Of a stretch of DNA of 43,441 bases, positions 36,261 through 43,441 are shown piece by piece. Both the position numbers and the translations under genes were made by a program. The DNA is from Deltaproteobacteria bacterium (GTDB lineage Bacteria > Bdellovibrionota_C > UBA2361 > JAGFJO01). Below the pieces are notes generated by a model. That model was not told the DNA's origin. It did not search any database and saw nothing but the letters and a program-made list of their open reading frames with translations. The stretch covers positions 1 to 43,441 of the forward strand of contig JAGFJO010000119.1 in the NCBI GenBank assembly GCA_024102635.1, read 5' to 3'. Numbering within the stretch: position 1 is the stretch's first letter; each line of letters begins with the position of its first letter.

Positions 36261-36869
36261 CTAGCGGTTAAGATTTGCAAATAGCTCTTCAAACGCCTTG
36301 ATACGGTGGGTTTTGCATTCTATCCCCCTCTCCTTAATCTCAGCGAGAGTAAGCCCTGTTCCTTCAACTATAAACACAGGATCGTAACCGAATCCCCCGG
36401 CCCCGCGCGGAGTTTCCGCAATGGCACCTACCAGCGAGGCCTCAGCGGTCAGTTTCCTATCGGCTGCAGAAAGATAGAGAACGCATCTAAAAGTCGCCGA
36501 CCGGTCGCGCTGCCCCTTCAATGCCGCTAGCAGTTTGCTCATATTCGCGTCTGCGCTTGCGCCAGGACCTGCGAATCGTGCCGTCAATAGGCCGGGCTGG
36601 CCGTCGAGGGCCGGCACCTCAAGGCCCGAGTCGTCTCCGACGGCTGCTTTGCCGCACCAGCGGTGATAAGCCTCTGCCTTAGCCCTGGCATTCTCGGCGT
36701 AAGAATTGTAGATCTCTTCCACTTCAGGAGGCGGGCCTGAAGCTTGACCTTTTTGCAGCACGCTCTCCGGATCAACAACGACAACCCCGAAGCGCTCGCC
36801 GATCTCGGATGCCTCTCTCAGCTTGCCGCGATTCCCCGTAGCGAATATGATTTCGTCAATTACGTCCAT
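36261..36869 (-). CDS. rdgB: XTP/dITP pyrophosphatase (RdgB/HAM1 family)
   Basis: 202 residues. Family motifs are IIFATGNRGKLREA at the start, VGDDSGLEVPALDGQPG in the middle and GAGGFGYDPVF near the C-terminus. It hydrolyses non-canonical purine nucleoside triphosphates (ITP, dITP, XTP) to monophosphates and pyrophosphate, cleaning the nucleotide pool. It is convergent with trmL (20 bases between stops). Confidence 0.95.
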   Translation of the reverse strand: MDVIDEIIFATGNRGKLREASEIGERFGVVVVDPESVLQKGQASGPPPEVEEIYNSYAENARAKAEAYHRWCGKAAVGDDSGLEVPALDGQPGLLTARFAGPGASADANMSKLLAALKGQRDRSATFRCVLYLSAADRKLTAEASLVGAIAETPRGAGGFGYDPVFIVEGTGLTLAEIKERGIECKTHRIKAFEELFANLNR

Positions 36870-36957
36870 CGAATAGCCCTTTCGGCTGCAGGCGCAACAT
36901 ACAGCCGCTCATCAGCAGCCGACGGACACCAGGAGTCGGTTCTATCATTAAATGATT

Positions 36958-36987
36958 TTGACACAATGGAGTGGTCCTGGATATATT
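36958..36987 (+). promoter_or_regulatory. Strong candidate promoter placed 11 bases before the MgtC-family start codon
   Basis: A perfect TTGACA (36958-36963), an 18-base spacer and TATATT (36982-36987). The ATG at 36999 lies 11 bases beyond the -10 box, giving a leader of about five bases. No ribosome-binding site is present. Confidence 0.6.
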
Positions 36988-36998
36988 CTTGATCTGCT

Positions 36999-37508
36999 AT
37001 GGATTTTACCCTTCTTTCGACATACATCGACCACCGGCTACTTATCGCCGCCGGCCTGGGGGCAATAATCGGAATGGAGCGGGAGTTCGCGGGTAAAGAT
37101 CCGAGCTTCAGGACGTTCGCGCTGATCTGCCTCGGAAGCTGCGTATTTTCGATAATCTCTAATTCCCTAGTTCTTCCACTTTCACCGGAAGCAGCCGCTG
37201 ACCCGTTTCAGGCGCGCTACCTCTCAGATCCGGGGCGCATCGCAGCTCAAGTTGTGGTCGGTATCGGCTTTCTTGGTGCAGGCACTATTTTCCGCTCCAA
37301 ACACGGCGTTTCGGGTCTGACTACCGCTGCCCTGATGTGGGTGACGGCGGCGATCGGCATGGCCGTCGGCTTTGATAAACTGGATCTGGCCATCACGGGA
37401 ACGGTAACCGCTATAATCATACTAGTGGTGCTTACCTGGGCTCATAAGATAGTGAATTACATACGCTCCCGTAACGGCGAACCTTCGCCGGGGCTGCCGG
37501 ATGAGTAG
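36999..37508 (+). CDS. MgtC/SapB-family inner-membrane protein
   Basis: 169 residues with four to five transmembrane segments. The family blocks are GLGAIIGMEREFAGKD, FRTFALICLGSC, GIGFLGAGTIF and GVSGLTTAALMWVTAAIGMA. MgtC proteins are linked to magnesium limitation and intracellular survival in pathogens, but short SapB-like members are widespread and of unclear function. It lacks the C-terminal ACT-like domain of true MgtC. Its last 52 bases overlap the end of the convergent glycosyltransferase gene. Confidence 0.9.
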   Translation: MDFTLLSTYIDHRLLIAAGLGAIIGMEREFAGKDPSFRTFALICLGSCVFSIISNSLVLPLSPEAAADPFQARYLSDPGRIAAQVVVGIGFLGAGTIFRSKHGVSGLTTAALMWVTAAIGMAVGFDKLDLAITGTVTAIIILVVLTWAHKIVNYIRSRNGEPSPGLPDE

Positions 37509-39280
37509 CATTGAACTAGCAGAATGTCTCTGTCAGTCCTGCCCTTTTCTTCGTCGTGTATCTGTCTGAAACGAGCTGCGATATTTACTTTGCCGGCTGC
37601 GCTTAGAACGCCCATATGATGGGGCTGCAAAACGTAATAACCGCTGCATCTTTCGAGTCCCGCGCGCGGCTCTATTAGATTTACCGGATGCTTAAGGTAG
37701 AAAAGCAGCGGATCGAGGTACTCCTCTCTCGCCAGCCGTACAGCGCTTAACGGAGCACCCCCCATTCTAGATCTTATCTGCTCTGCTGCTCGATCAAATC
37801 CCTTCAGATCGTTTTTTATGCCGAGGCCGACACTAAAAAAGAAAACTACTAAGGCAAGGTATAAAAACCATAGCTGTACGGCAGCAGCGGCTCCTCTTAG
37901 AGCCATGAGCGCCAGAACAAGAAGGATCAATGCAAGCCATAACTCCAGCACGGGCCTCCAAGCGGCAACGAATTGAATAGCTTGCTGAACAGACGGTGCC
38001 GCCACAGGCAGTGGCAATCGAGTATACTGAATAGCGAAGAGCATGACCGTTAATAATACAGCGCACCCCACTGCAAGCCTTCGAACATTCCGGCCCAGGC
38101 CTAACTTGAACTGTTTGGAGCTTGTGATCCAGTATTCATCGGCCGCCCATGCAAAATATATCGCCAAAAATGGGAATAGCGGCAAAAGGTAAGTATGCCG
38201 CTTACCTGATGACAGAGAGAAAAAGATTAATCCGGTCAGAGCGCAAACTAAAGGAAGGTTTCTTGCCCTGTATGGCAACCTATTTTGCAAACCTGACACC
38301 GACTCATTTCTTGCGCGGCTCAACTTTGCTGAACGGATAAAGAGCGCCAGAGCCATAAGCGACCACGGAAAGAGATCGGAAAAGACCGTAGTTAAATAGA
38401 ACCAGGGCGGCTCGGTATTGACGTTTTCACCTCCAAAAAAACGCAGCAAATTCTCGAAAACCAGCTGCCGGTTTACGAAAGCTCCTTCTCCTTTTAGAGC
38501 AGCCAGCACATACCATGGAACCGCGACTAAAACGAAGATCAGCCATCCTATTCTCGGTCGCACAAAGAAACGAAGCGACCGTCGCCATCCGGCCGAGTAC
38601 CCCAACATCGAAAAGGCACAAATGATGGGCAGAACCAATCCGAGAGGGCCCTTCGCGAGCGTGGCCAGAGCGCATAACAAGAAGAAGGCAGTTATCTTGC
38701 CGGAGTTGAATGCATGGTCAAAGCTACTCCGGCCGGATATGTAAGAGGCGCATGCATGGAGGAAAATCATTATTGCGCTTGATGCGAAAAGAGAAAAAAG
38801 CATATCAACGCGGGCGTCTCCCGAAAGTCTTACAAATCCAGGTGAGAGAGAAAGCGCCGCTCCTGCTAAAAGTCCCGCCCGTAAAGGGTTGGCTTTCGGT
38901 GCCGGCACAGTCGAAGAGAGAAGTAACGAAGCGCTTAGAACCGTCACAACGAGAAGAAGCGAACCCGCCAAAAGAGATACCAGGCGGGTCGTAAATGCAT
39001 TTGAGTTGCCAAAGAGCTCGGCTACTGCAGCCGCCGTCCAATGAAAAAGCGGCGGTTTCGATGGAACTAATCCATTTCTGAGGGGAAGCACTAACTCATG
39101 ATTCTCGTACATCTCCCAGGCGACGTGCGCCTCACGCGCCTCGGTAGAACTGCCGATCGCCGGGACGACTATGAACAGCAGCAGCAACAACAAATAAGTA
39201 GCTGCACCAAGAGCTGAAACGGAATATAACGTCTGGCCACTCGGTTGTTGGTCCGCGCTGCGTTGCGCCCTATCGCCCAT
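37457..39280 (-). CDS. ArnT-like integral-membrane glycosyltransferase (PMT/GT-C superfamily)
   Basis: 607 residues. About 11-12 transmembrane segments are visible, with the acidic first periplasmic loop (SSTEAREAHVAWEMYEN) and the PSKPPLFHWTAA motif typical of ArnT and related lipid-linked-sugar transferases. A C-terminal periplasmic domain of about 110 residues follows. Such enzymes move a sugar from a polyprenyl-phosphate donor to lipid A or another periplasmic acceptor; which one cannot be told. No other lipid A-modifying genes are adjacent. Its 3' end overlaps the MgtC-family gene tail to tail. Confidence 0.9.
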   Translation of the reverse strand: MGDRAQRSADQQPSGQTLYSVSALGAATYLLLLLLFIVVPAIGSSTEAREAHVAWEMYENHELVLPLRNGLVPSKPPLFHWTAAAVAELFGNSNAFTTRLVSLLAGSLLLVVTVLSASLLLSSTVPAPKANPLRAGLLAGAALSLSPGFVRLSGDARVDMLFSLFASSAIMIFLHACASYISGRSSFDHAFNSGKITAFFLLCALATLAKGPLGLVLPIICAFSMLGYSAGWRRSLRFFVRPRIGWLIFVLVAVPWYVLAALKGEGAFVNRQLVFENLLRFFGGENVNTEPPWFYLTTVFSDLFPWSLMALALFIRSAKLSRARNESVSGLQNRLPYRARNLPLVCALTGLIFFSLSSGKRHTYLLPLFPFLAIYFAWAADEYWITSSKQFKLGLGRNVRRLAVGCAVLLTVMLFAIQYTRLPLPVAAPSVQQAIQFVAAWRPVLELWLALILLVLALMALRGAAAAVQLWFLYLALVVFFFSVGLGIKNDLKGFDRAAEQIRSRMGGAPLSAVRLAREEYLDPLLFYLKHPVNLIEPRAGLERCSGYYVLQPHHMGVLSAAGKVNIAARFRQIHDEEKGRTDRDILLVQCYSSGSPGEGSPLRERM

Positions 39281-39311
39281 GCAGGCAATATTTCACAAAG
39301 CACTTCTTATT

Positions 39312-39349
39312 GAAAGCCGCCCGTTGCGGCTTCGCTTTAACGGGCGGCC
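39312..39349 (-). terminator. Rho-independent terminator after the sigma-factor-like gene
   Basis: GCCGCCCGTT (39316-39325) and AACGGGCGGC (39339-39348) form a perfect ten-base stem around a 13-base loop. On the minus strand it is followed by only three T residues, so it may be a strong hairpin with weak release. It lies between the sigma-like gene and the glycosyltransferase gene. Confidence 0.6.
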
Positions 39350-39362
39350 AGTTCTGTCTCAA

Positions 39363-40244
39363 TTAGGCAGCAGCAGCCAATCGCTTCTGTGCAAGCGAAG
39401 CTTTTCTTGAGCGGGGCCTTCTTCGAAAAATCTTGCGGCGATCTTGCGCCCGCGACGTGGTAACCTCACCCTCGTCTTCAAAATCGGGCCGGCCAAGATC
39501 GCTCGGCACGCCCATAACATCGGTCAGATCGTTGTAGAGTGTTTCTAGCGCTTTCTTCTTAACCCGCGAGATATGACAACGGCTATAGCCCAGGCTGTTA
39601 GCGATGTCTATAAGCTGCTGGCCTTGAATATAGATTCTAAAAATCACCTCTTTTGCTAGTTCGTCCAGTCGCCCGCATGCTTGCTGGCTCAAGTCTATCA
39701 GTTCCCGCTTAAGCAATAGCTCATCAGGCATCGGATAGTCATTACCACACAATGCCTCCGCTATCTCGATAGCATTGGCGTTACTCTTCGAGCGTTGGCC
39801 ATCGCTCGCCTCTTCCGATGCGCTGTGCTGCGGTTCGATCTCCTGGAGCGGCACTATATGCTGAGTCGCAGCCGCGGAGATAGCACGAATCAGATTCCCG
39901 CGCAGATGATAAAAAAGAAACGTCATGAAGCTTGCGCCCATTGCCGGATTGAAACGGCGAACCGCTTCACAAAGTGAAAGGTCTACGATGCTGTCAACCT
40001 CTTGCAAATCGAGCCGGGCATGCCATTTTCGCAAGATGCTTCGAGCCAGTTTTCGCGCTTTCATCCTATAACTGATCACGAGTTCCTCTTTTTGCCTAAG
40101 TGACAAACAGGAGCGCGGCTCCGCTTGCCGGATGTTAATGTCAATGACCTTGGGCTGCTTGCCGCTCGCCCGGGCCGCATTTTTACCAGCGCCCTTTACC
40201 TTATTGTTCAATTCATTCGAGCGAAGCTCCGTCAATGTCCCCAT
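39363..40244 (-). CDS. Alternative sigma-70-family factor lacking region 3
   Basis: 293 residues with AAGGAG upstream of ATG 40244. Region 2 lies at about 60-125 (ARKLARSILRKWHARLDLQE, then LCEAVRRFNPAMGASFMTF), close to sigma-28/WhiG-like factors. Region 4 with a helix-turn-helix is at about 195-245 (QQLIDIANSLGYSRCHISRV). Between them is a Ser/Asn-rich linker instead of a recognisable region 3. Basic N- and C-terminal tails (the last 30 residues rich in Arg/Lys) are unusual. It probably directs RNA polymerase to a specialised regulon. It is immediately upstream of the DHp-like gene in the same orientation's reverse order. Confidence 0.85.
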   Translation of the reverse strand: MGTLTELRSNELNNKVKGAGKNAARASGKQPKVIDINIRQAEPRSCLSLRQKEELVISYRMKARKLARSILRKWHARLDLQEVDSIVDLSLCEAVRRFNPAMGASFMTFLFYHLRGNLIRAISAAATQHIVPLQEIEPQHSASEEASDGQRSKSNANAIEIAEALCGNDYPMPDELLLKRELIDLSQQACGRLDELAKEVIFRIYIQGQQLIDIANSLGYSRCHISRVKKKALETLYNDLTDVMGVPSDLGRPDFEDEGEVTTSRAQDRRKIFRRRPRSRKASLAQKRLAAAA

Positions 40245-40358
40245 CTCTCTCTCCTTGTAAACAACCTTGTCTACTCCTAACCGCCTCCGGATATCTCGTG
40301 TGAGGCCCGAAGCCGGCTGCTCTGATTGCCGCTCACACGGCGATCAAAAACCTACTCG

Positions 40359-40580
40359 CTAGTCGCGCGTAACCAAGTGGTGATCCAGCCTGTATCGCTT
40401 GATCAGCTCCTCAAGCAGTGCCACCACGTCCAAACAGCTCTCTTTAATGGTTGAACGTGCGTGAATGTCCCCGATGAAGTCGGTGCTCAGCAGAATGGGT
40501 GTAATTTTATTTAGAATGCCGTGACGTAACGCTTGTCCGGCCGGCAGCTCCTGTGCTTCGGGCTGGCGCTTTCTTTCCAT
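40359..40580 (-). CDS. 73-residue protein resembling an isolated histidine-kinase DHp domain
   Basis: AAGGAAGG lies nine bases before ATG 40580. After a basic, Gln-rich N-terminus, the segment LRHGILNKITPILLSTDFI matches the phospho-accepting helix of HisKA-like kinases (His followed by an N-containing turn and PI), and the second helix (ESCLDVVALLEELIKRYRL) would complete a helical hairpin dimer. No ATPase domain is encoded next to it. It may be a phosphotransfer or binding partner for a kinase, receiver or sigma-like factor. It lies upstream of the sigma-like gene (114 bases) on the same strand. Confidence 0.7.
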   Translation of the reverse strand: MERKRQPEAQELPAGQALRHGILNKITPILLSTDFIGDIHARSTIKESCLDVVALLEELIKRYRLDHHLVTRD

Positions 40581-40799
40581 TGGCCAAAACCTTCCTTTCT
40601 GCTAAAAAACCTGGTCTAACGGGCACAACTATCCACTCATCCGAAATTTTCGCAGTTTACTTCAACTTTTTTATAAGCTATTGTTTCTACAGGCGATTCT
40701 GGAGCCCGTCAGATCTTCTCAATATTAGGGCAGAAAAAGCCGTTCTTATCGGAGCCGAAGGAATAGCAATCATCATTAAAGGGTTATAAGAGGCTCATA
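40581..40799. promoter_or_regulatory. Divergent promoter region between the DHp-like and second sigma-like genes
   Basis: 219 bases that must carry the promoters of both transcription units. Nothing matches a textbook sigma-70 promoter cleanly, which would fit use of an alternative factor. A plus-strand frame through here has no ribosome-binding site and is rejected. Confidence 0.4.
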
Positions 40800-41618
40800 G
40801 TGAACAGAGAGGACGCGGTAAAGGAGGCTCCTGACGGAGGTCCTACCTTATCGATAGAAGAAGCAAATAATCTCGTTATAGAGCATCAGGGCTGGGCCGA
40901 GAGCATCGCCCGGTCAGTGGCCCGTGCGTGGAATATGGATTGGCGCTCAGATGGGCTCGATGGAGCAGCTATGGAGGCGCTAATCTTCTGCGCTCGCCGC
41001 TTTCAACCGGCCCGCGGCGTCCCTTTCAGAGGCTACGCACGCAGGAGGATACATGAAGCCTCTGCAGAAGCCGCAAAGCGTTCTAAAACTTGGCAGCGCG
41101 GATTAGCCGGATCTGACAAGATTGAGGGGCAGGCGCGGGAACTCTCGGCTGAGTTATTGAACGTATTCCCAGAACTGCGCTCTGGACAGCTGCCTTATCC
41201 TGATGATAGTTCGGGCGATTCTGAAGGGGATGTGCGTGGAGCAATCCGCAGCTTATTGGTAGGGGCCAGCTTTATCGCCGCCAAGCAAGGTATCAGTACC
41301 TCTCTACCCGACGAGGTAATGGACTACAAGCGCATGCTAATAGTAGTAGCCAGCCTTGAAGCGGTGCATCAGTTAGTTCTTTGGAAGGTTTACTGGGAGG
41401 GGCTTAGCTTGCGGAATGTAGCAGTTGAATGGGAGACCGATGAGCTGAATGTAATCAGAGAACACAAAGCAGTCCTTGCTTTCCTTTTCAAGCAATTGGC
41501 GACACGTAAACAGCTGAATAAGCCTAAAGTCAGGCCCGGGCTGCGTGAAATTGCCATGAAATTGCGCAAGGATAAACGATCAGCGGTGTTTACCGAGCTG
41601 CTAAAGGACCACACTTAG
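40800..41618 (+). CDS. Divergent sigma-70-like protein
   Basis: 272 residues starting at GTG 40800, with AAGAGG about seven bases upstream. Residues about 25-95 match sigma region 2 (HQGWAESIARSVARAW, then LDGAAMEALIFCARRFQPAR and FRGYARRRIHEA). The C-terminal part (about 185-240) looks like a weakened region 4 (LVLWKVYWEGLSLRNVAVEW) with a poor helix-turn-helix. It may be a functional but divergent sigma factor or a decoy that binds core polymerase or promoters. It is 13 bases upstream of the next gene and divergent from the DHp-like gene. Confidence 0.75.
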   Translation: MNREDAVKEAPDGGPTLSIEEANNLVIEHQGWAESIARSVARAWNMDWRSDGLDGAAMEALIFCARRFQPARGVPFRGYARRRIHEASAEAAKRSKTWQRGLAGSDKIEGQARELSAELLNVFPELRSGQLPYPDDSSGDSEGDVRGAIRSLLVGASFIAAKQGISTSLPDEVMDYKRMLIVVASLEAVHQLVLWKVYWEGLSLRNVAVEWETDELNVIREHKAVLAFLFKQLATRKQLNKPKVRPGLREIAMKLRKDKRSAVFTELLKDHT

Positions 41619-41631
41619 AAGAGGAGTTACT

Positions 41632-42021
41632 ATGGTAAAGAAACCCCCTCGCGATACAAAAATCGGTGGAATTCAATCCACGAAGAAAACCTCGGAGATA
41701 GATCTGACTACTGGTATTGAAAGCGTCAGCGGCGTAAAAGCTACGTCAGGGATCACCGGCATAGGAAAAGCGGAGCGTTCTGGCGTCAGACGGCCCACCC
41801 GGACAATGACTCTGGAAGAAAGAGAGGAGCTTTTTCGAATGATCGATGAGGAAGCCGCTAAGATGTTCGGCGCGGGAGGAATTCCGGCCGAGAAACGCGA
41901 ACTTGTTCAAACTGCGGTTAAAATGGCGGTGGATTCAGGTCTACTTGATACCGGAGGAAACGATGATACGCCTCAGCCCGGCCCAGTCGAACCGAAAAAG
42001 GTGAAAAAGAAATTGGTATAG
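41632..42021 (+). CDS. Small unknown protein cotranscribed with the divergent sigma-like protein
   Basis: 129 residues with AGAGGAG five bases before the ATG. The first 60 residues are Gly/Ser/Thr-rich with a loose repeat (IGGIQST, TGIESVSGV, SGITGIGKA) and probably disordered. A helical segment (about 61-108: TLEEREELFRMIDEEAAKMF and following) is the conserved-looking core, and the end is Lys-rich. I do not recognise a family. Its position suggests a partner or regulator of the sigma-like protein, for instance an anti-sigma-type peptide, but this is inference only. Confidence 0.65.
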   Translation: MVKKPPRDTKIGGIQSTKKTSEIDLTTGIESVSGVKATSGITGIGKAERSGVRRPTRTMTLEEREELFRMIDEEAAKMFGAGGIPAEKRELVQTAVKMAVDSGLLDTGGNDDTPQPGPVEPKKVKKKLV

Positions 42022-42054
42022 TGGGAATATACTAAAGGGCTAAGCCGCCGGCGA

Positions 42055-42468
42055 TTAGGTATGAGCCTGCTCTTCTTCCTCCTCCCCATACAGCACCATA
42101 TTAATTCCGTACAACAGTTGCTGGCGAGTAAATGGCTTTGGAATATAATAGTCGGCCCCTTTGTTGTATCCGACTATGAAATCCTCGGCCATATCTCGGG
42201 TGGTTAACATTATCACCGGGATTGAGCTGGTTTGGGCAGTGCTCTTAACCGCGGACAAGATATCCAAACCGTTAACATGTGGCATTAGAATATCGAGAAA
42301 AATCAAAGATATCTCACTCATCAGATTCTGGTCTTGTAATTTCTCCATGGCCTGACGGCCGTCTTCTGCGGCGATTACGCTATAACCTTCTGCTTGAAGC
42401 ACCGCATTTACCAGAAAGCGTGTATGCGGGTTATCCTCAACGACCAATACCTTTTGTTTTTCACTCAT
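42055..42468 (-). CDS. Single-domain CheY-like response regulator next to the secretion/pilus ATPase
   Basis: 137 residues, one receiver domain. The acidic pocket is VVEDNP, the phospho-acceptor is Asp59 (IFLDILMPH), Thr89/Thr90 mark the switch position and Lys111 (IPKPFTR) is conserved. The chain ends in a Glu-rich tail (YGEEEEEQAHT). It follows the ATPase gene by 18 bases on the same strand, so it is probably cotranscribed and may control pilus or secretion function. It shares GADYYIxKPFTRQQLLYG with the receiver at 29543-29947. Confidence 0.94.
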   Translation of the reverse strand: MSEKQKVLVVEDNPHTRFLVNAVLQAEGYSVIAAEDGRQAMEKLQDQNLMSEISLIFLDILMPHVNGLDILSAVKSTAQTSSIPVIMLTTRDMAEDFIVGYNKGADYYIPKPFTRQQLLYGINMVLYGEEEEEQAHT

Positions 42469-42486
42469 GGCTCACCCCATCAAAAC

Positions 42487-43441
42487 TCAGTTCACTCTGG
42501 TCTCTGCTACCCACTCTGGCGTAGGTTCGTTCTCGCCATCAGATGCAGCGCTTTCATCGCTCTCCGAGTCTATATTCGTCTTTGACAAGACTTCATCTAG
42601 TGTGGTCACCCCTTGTGCCAGCAACTCGATGCCGGCCTCTCTCAAAGTTTTCATGCCCTGAAGACGGGCTTCACGTTTGATCTCCATCGATGAGGCTCCT
42701 TTCAATACCAGCTCCTTAAGCCGCTCGGTCATAACCATAATTTCGTAGAGCGGCATGCGTCCGCGATAGCCGGAGTTTCCGCACTCTTTGCAGCCTGCAC
42801 CCTTGTAGAGCGTGATATTCTTTAACTCGTTCGCCTTCACCCCGAATTTTTCGAGAATCGACGAGCTAATGCTCGCTTTCTCCTTACAGTCCTCGCAGAT
42901 CTTGCGCACCAAGCGCTGAGCTACGATAAGATTTACAGCTGAAGAGATTAAGTACGGTTCAACGCCCATATTCAGCAGCCGCTGAATAGTAGCACTTGTG
43001 TCGTTCGTGTGTAGTGTTGATAGCACCAAATGTCCGGTAAGGGCCGCCTTTATGGCGATCTCTATAGTTTCCTTATCTCTAATCTCCCCCACCAAAAGCA
43101 CGTCGGGATCCTGACGCAGCAAAGAACGCAGCACAGCAGAGAATGTCAGTCCGACGGTCGTGTTGATCTGAACTTGCGTTACGCCTTTAAGCGTTCCTTC
43201 GACGGGATCCTCCGCGGTGAACAAGCTGCGAGACGGATCATTCAACTCAGTAAGGCTTGCATATAAGGTAGTGGTCTTACCGGAGCCGGTCGGGCCTGTC
43301 ACCAAGATCAGTCCATCGGGTTTTGAGATCGCATCCCGGATCAGTTTCAGATCAGACGGCGGTAATCCAATCTCTTCAAGATTTTTATTGAGGTTATTCC
43401 GTTCCAATACACGCAACACTGCTTTCTCACCAAAAACTGAG
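42487..43441 (-). CDS. PilB/GspE-type secretion or type IV pilus assembly ATPase (5' partial)
   Basis: The frame is open to the window edge; bases beyond the internal GTG at 43419 encode SVFGEKAV, matching the conserved GEK segment before LRVLER, so the N-terminal part lies outside. The Walker A motif GPTGSGKTTTLY, Asp box, Walker B-like DPDVLLVGEIRD and His box STLHTND are all visible. The tetracysteine zinc site (CEDCKEK and CKECGNSGYRG) is that of PilB/GspE rather than PilT. It powers pilus or pseudopilus assembly at the inner membrane. PilB and GspE cannot be separated without neighbours. It ends in an unusually acidic tail of about 30 residues. Confidence 0.95.
   Translation of the reverse strand, partial: SVFGEKAVLRVLERNNLNKNLEEIGLPPSDLKLIRDAISKPDGLILVTGPTGSGKTTTLYASLTELNDPSRSLFTAEDPVEGTLKGVTQVQINTTVGLTFSAVLRSLLRQDPDVLLVGEIRDKETIEIAIKAALTGHLVLSTLHTNDTSATIQRLLNMGVEPYLISSAVNLIVAQRLVRKICEDCKEKASISSSILEKFGVKANELKNITLYKGAGCKECGNSGYRGRMPLYEIMVMTERLKELVLKGASSMEIKREARLQGMKTLREAGIELLAQGVTTLDEVLSKTNIDSESDESAASDGENEPTPEWVAETRVN

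Noticed and set aside
40553..40789. Plus-strand frame between the DHp-like and sigma-like genes
   Set aside because: No ribosome-binding site or ATG start; it begins antisense to the DHp-like gene and covers the divergent promoter region.

Overview
The window is a dense, bacterial chromosomal segment of roughly 50% GC from a Gram-negative organism. Evidence for an outer membrane comes from lipoprotein signal peptides, a periplasmic Do-type protease, a glycine-zipper lipoprotein and a type II secretion/type IV pilus ATPase. The proline dehydrogenase and P5C dehydrogenase resemble the two halves of the minimal bifunctional PutA seen in deltaproteobacteria-type lineages, and the Thr/Pro-linked secreted proteins fit a similar, probably uncultivated, lineage. 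The species cannot be fixed from this sequence alone. I see no tRNA, rRNA, CRISPR array, insertion sequence or prophage.

Region 1 (1-8366) is surface and secretion biology. It holds a 5'-truncated multidomain secreted protein with long Thr/Pro linkers and a poly-lysine tail, a secreted subtilisin-like protease 20 bases downstream, two small proteins, and a large CSLREA/beta-helix surface protein. Region 2 (8537-15079) is mixed housekeeping: a small unknown, a DegP-type protease, convergent methionine aminopeptidase and EVE-domain protein, a class I DAHP synthase, an unknown, and an exported SGNH hydrolase. Region 3 (15241-23351) is amino-acid catabolism. Overlapping genes for the two 3-methylcrotonyl-CoA carboxylase subunits and a PutA-type proline dehydrogenase are followed, two genes later, by the matching P5C dehydrogenase.

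Region 4 (23488-29947) holds a large unknown helical protein and a signalling operon: hybrid histidine kinase, HDOD-GAF protein and CheY-like receiver. Region 5 (30083-39280) contains an M48 protease lipoprotein, a lipoprotein with a decayed metzincin-like zinc site, a DedA protein, small unknowns, cytochrome c, ferredoxin-NADP reductase, TrmL, RdgB, an MgtC-type protein and an ArnT-like glycosyltransferase.

Region 6 (39363-43441) is the most unusual. Two divergent sigma-70-like proteins flank a 73-residue protein resembling an isolated histidine-kinase DHp domain. They are followed by an unknown small protein, a second receiver sharing a distinctive C-terminal signature with the region 4 receiver, and a PilB/GspE ATPase that runs off the window. 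This is the best candidate for an undescribed regulatory module. Several transcription units also start with promoter-like boxes only 8-13 bases before the start codon, suggesting leaderless or very short-leader mRNAs.
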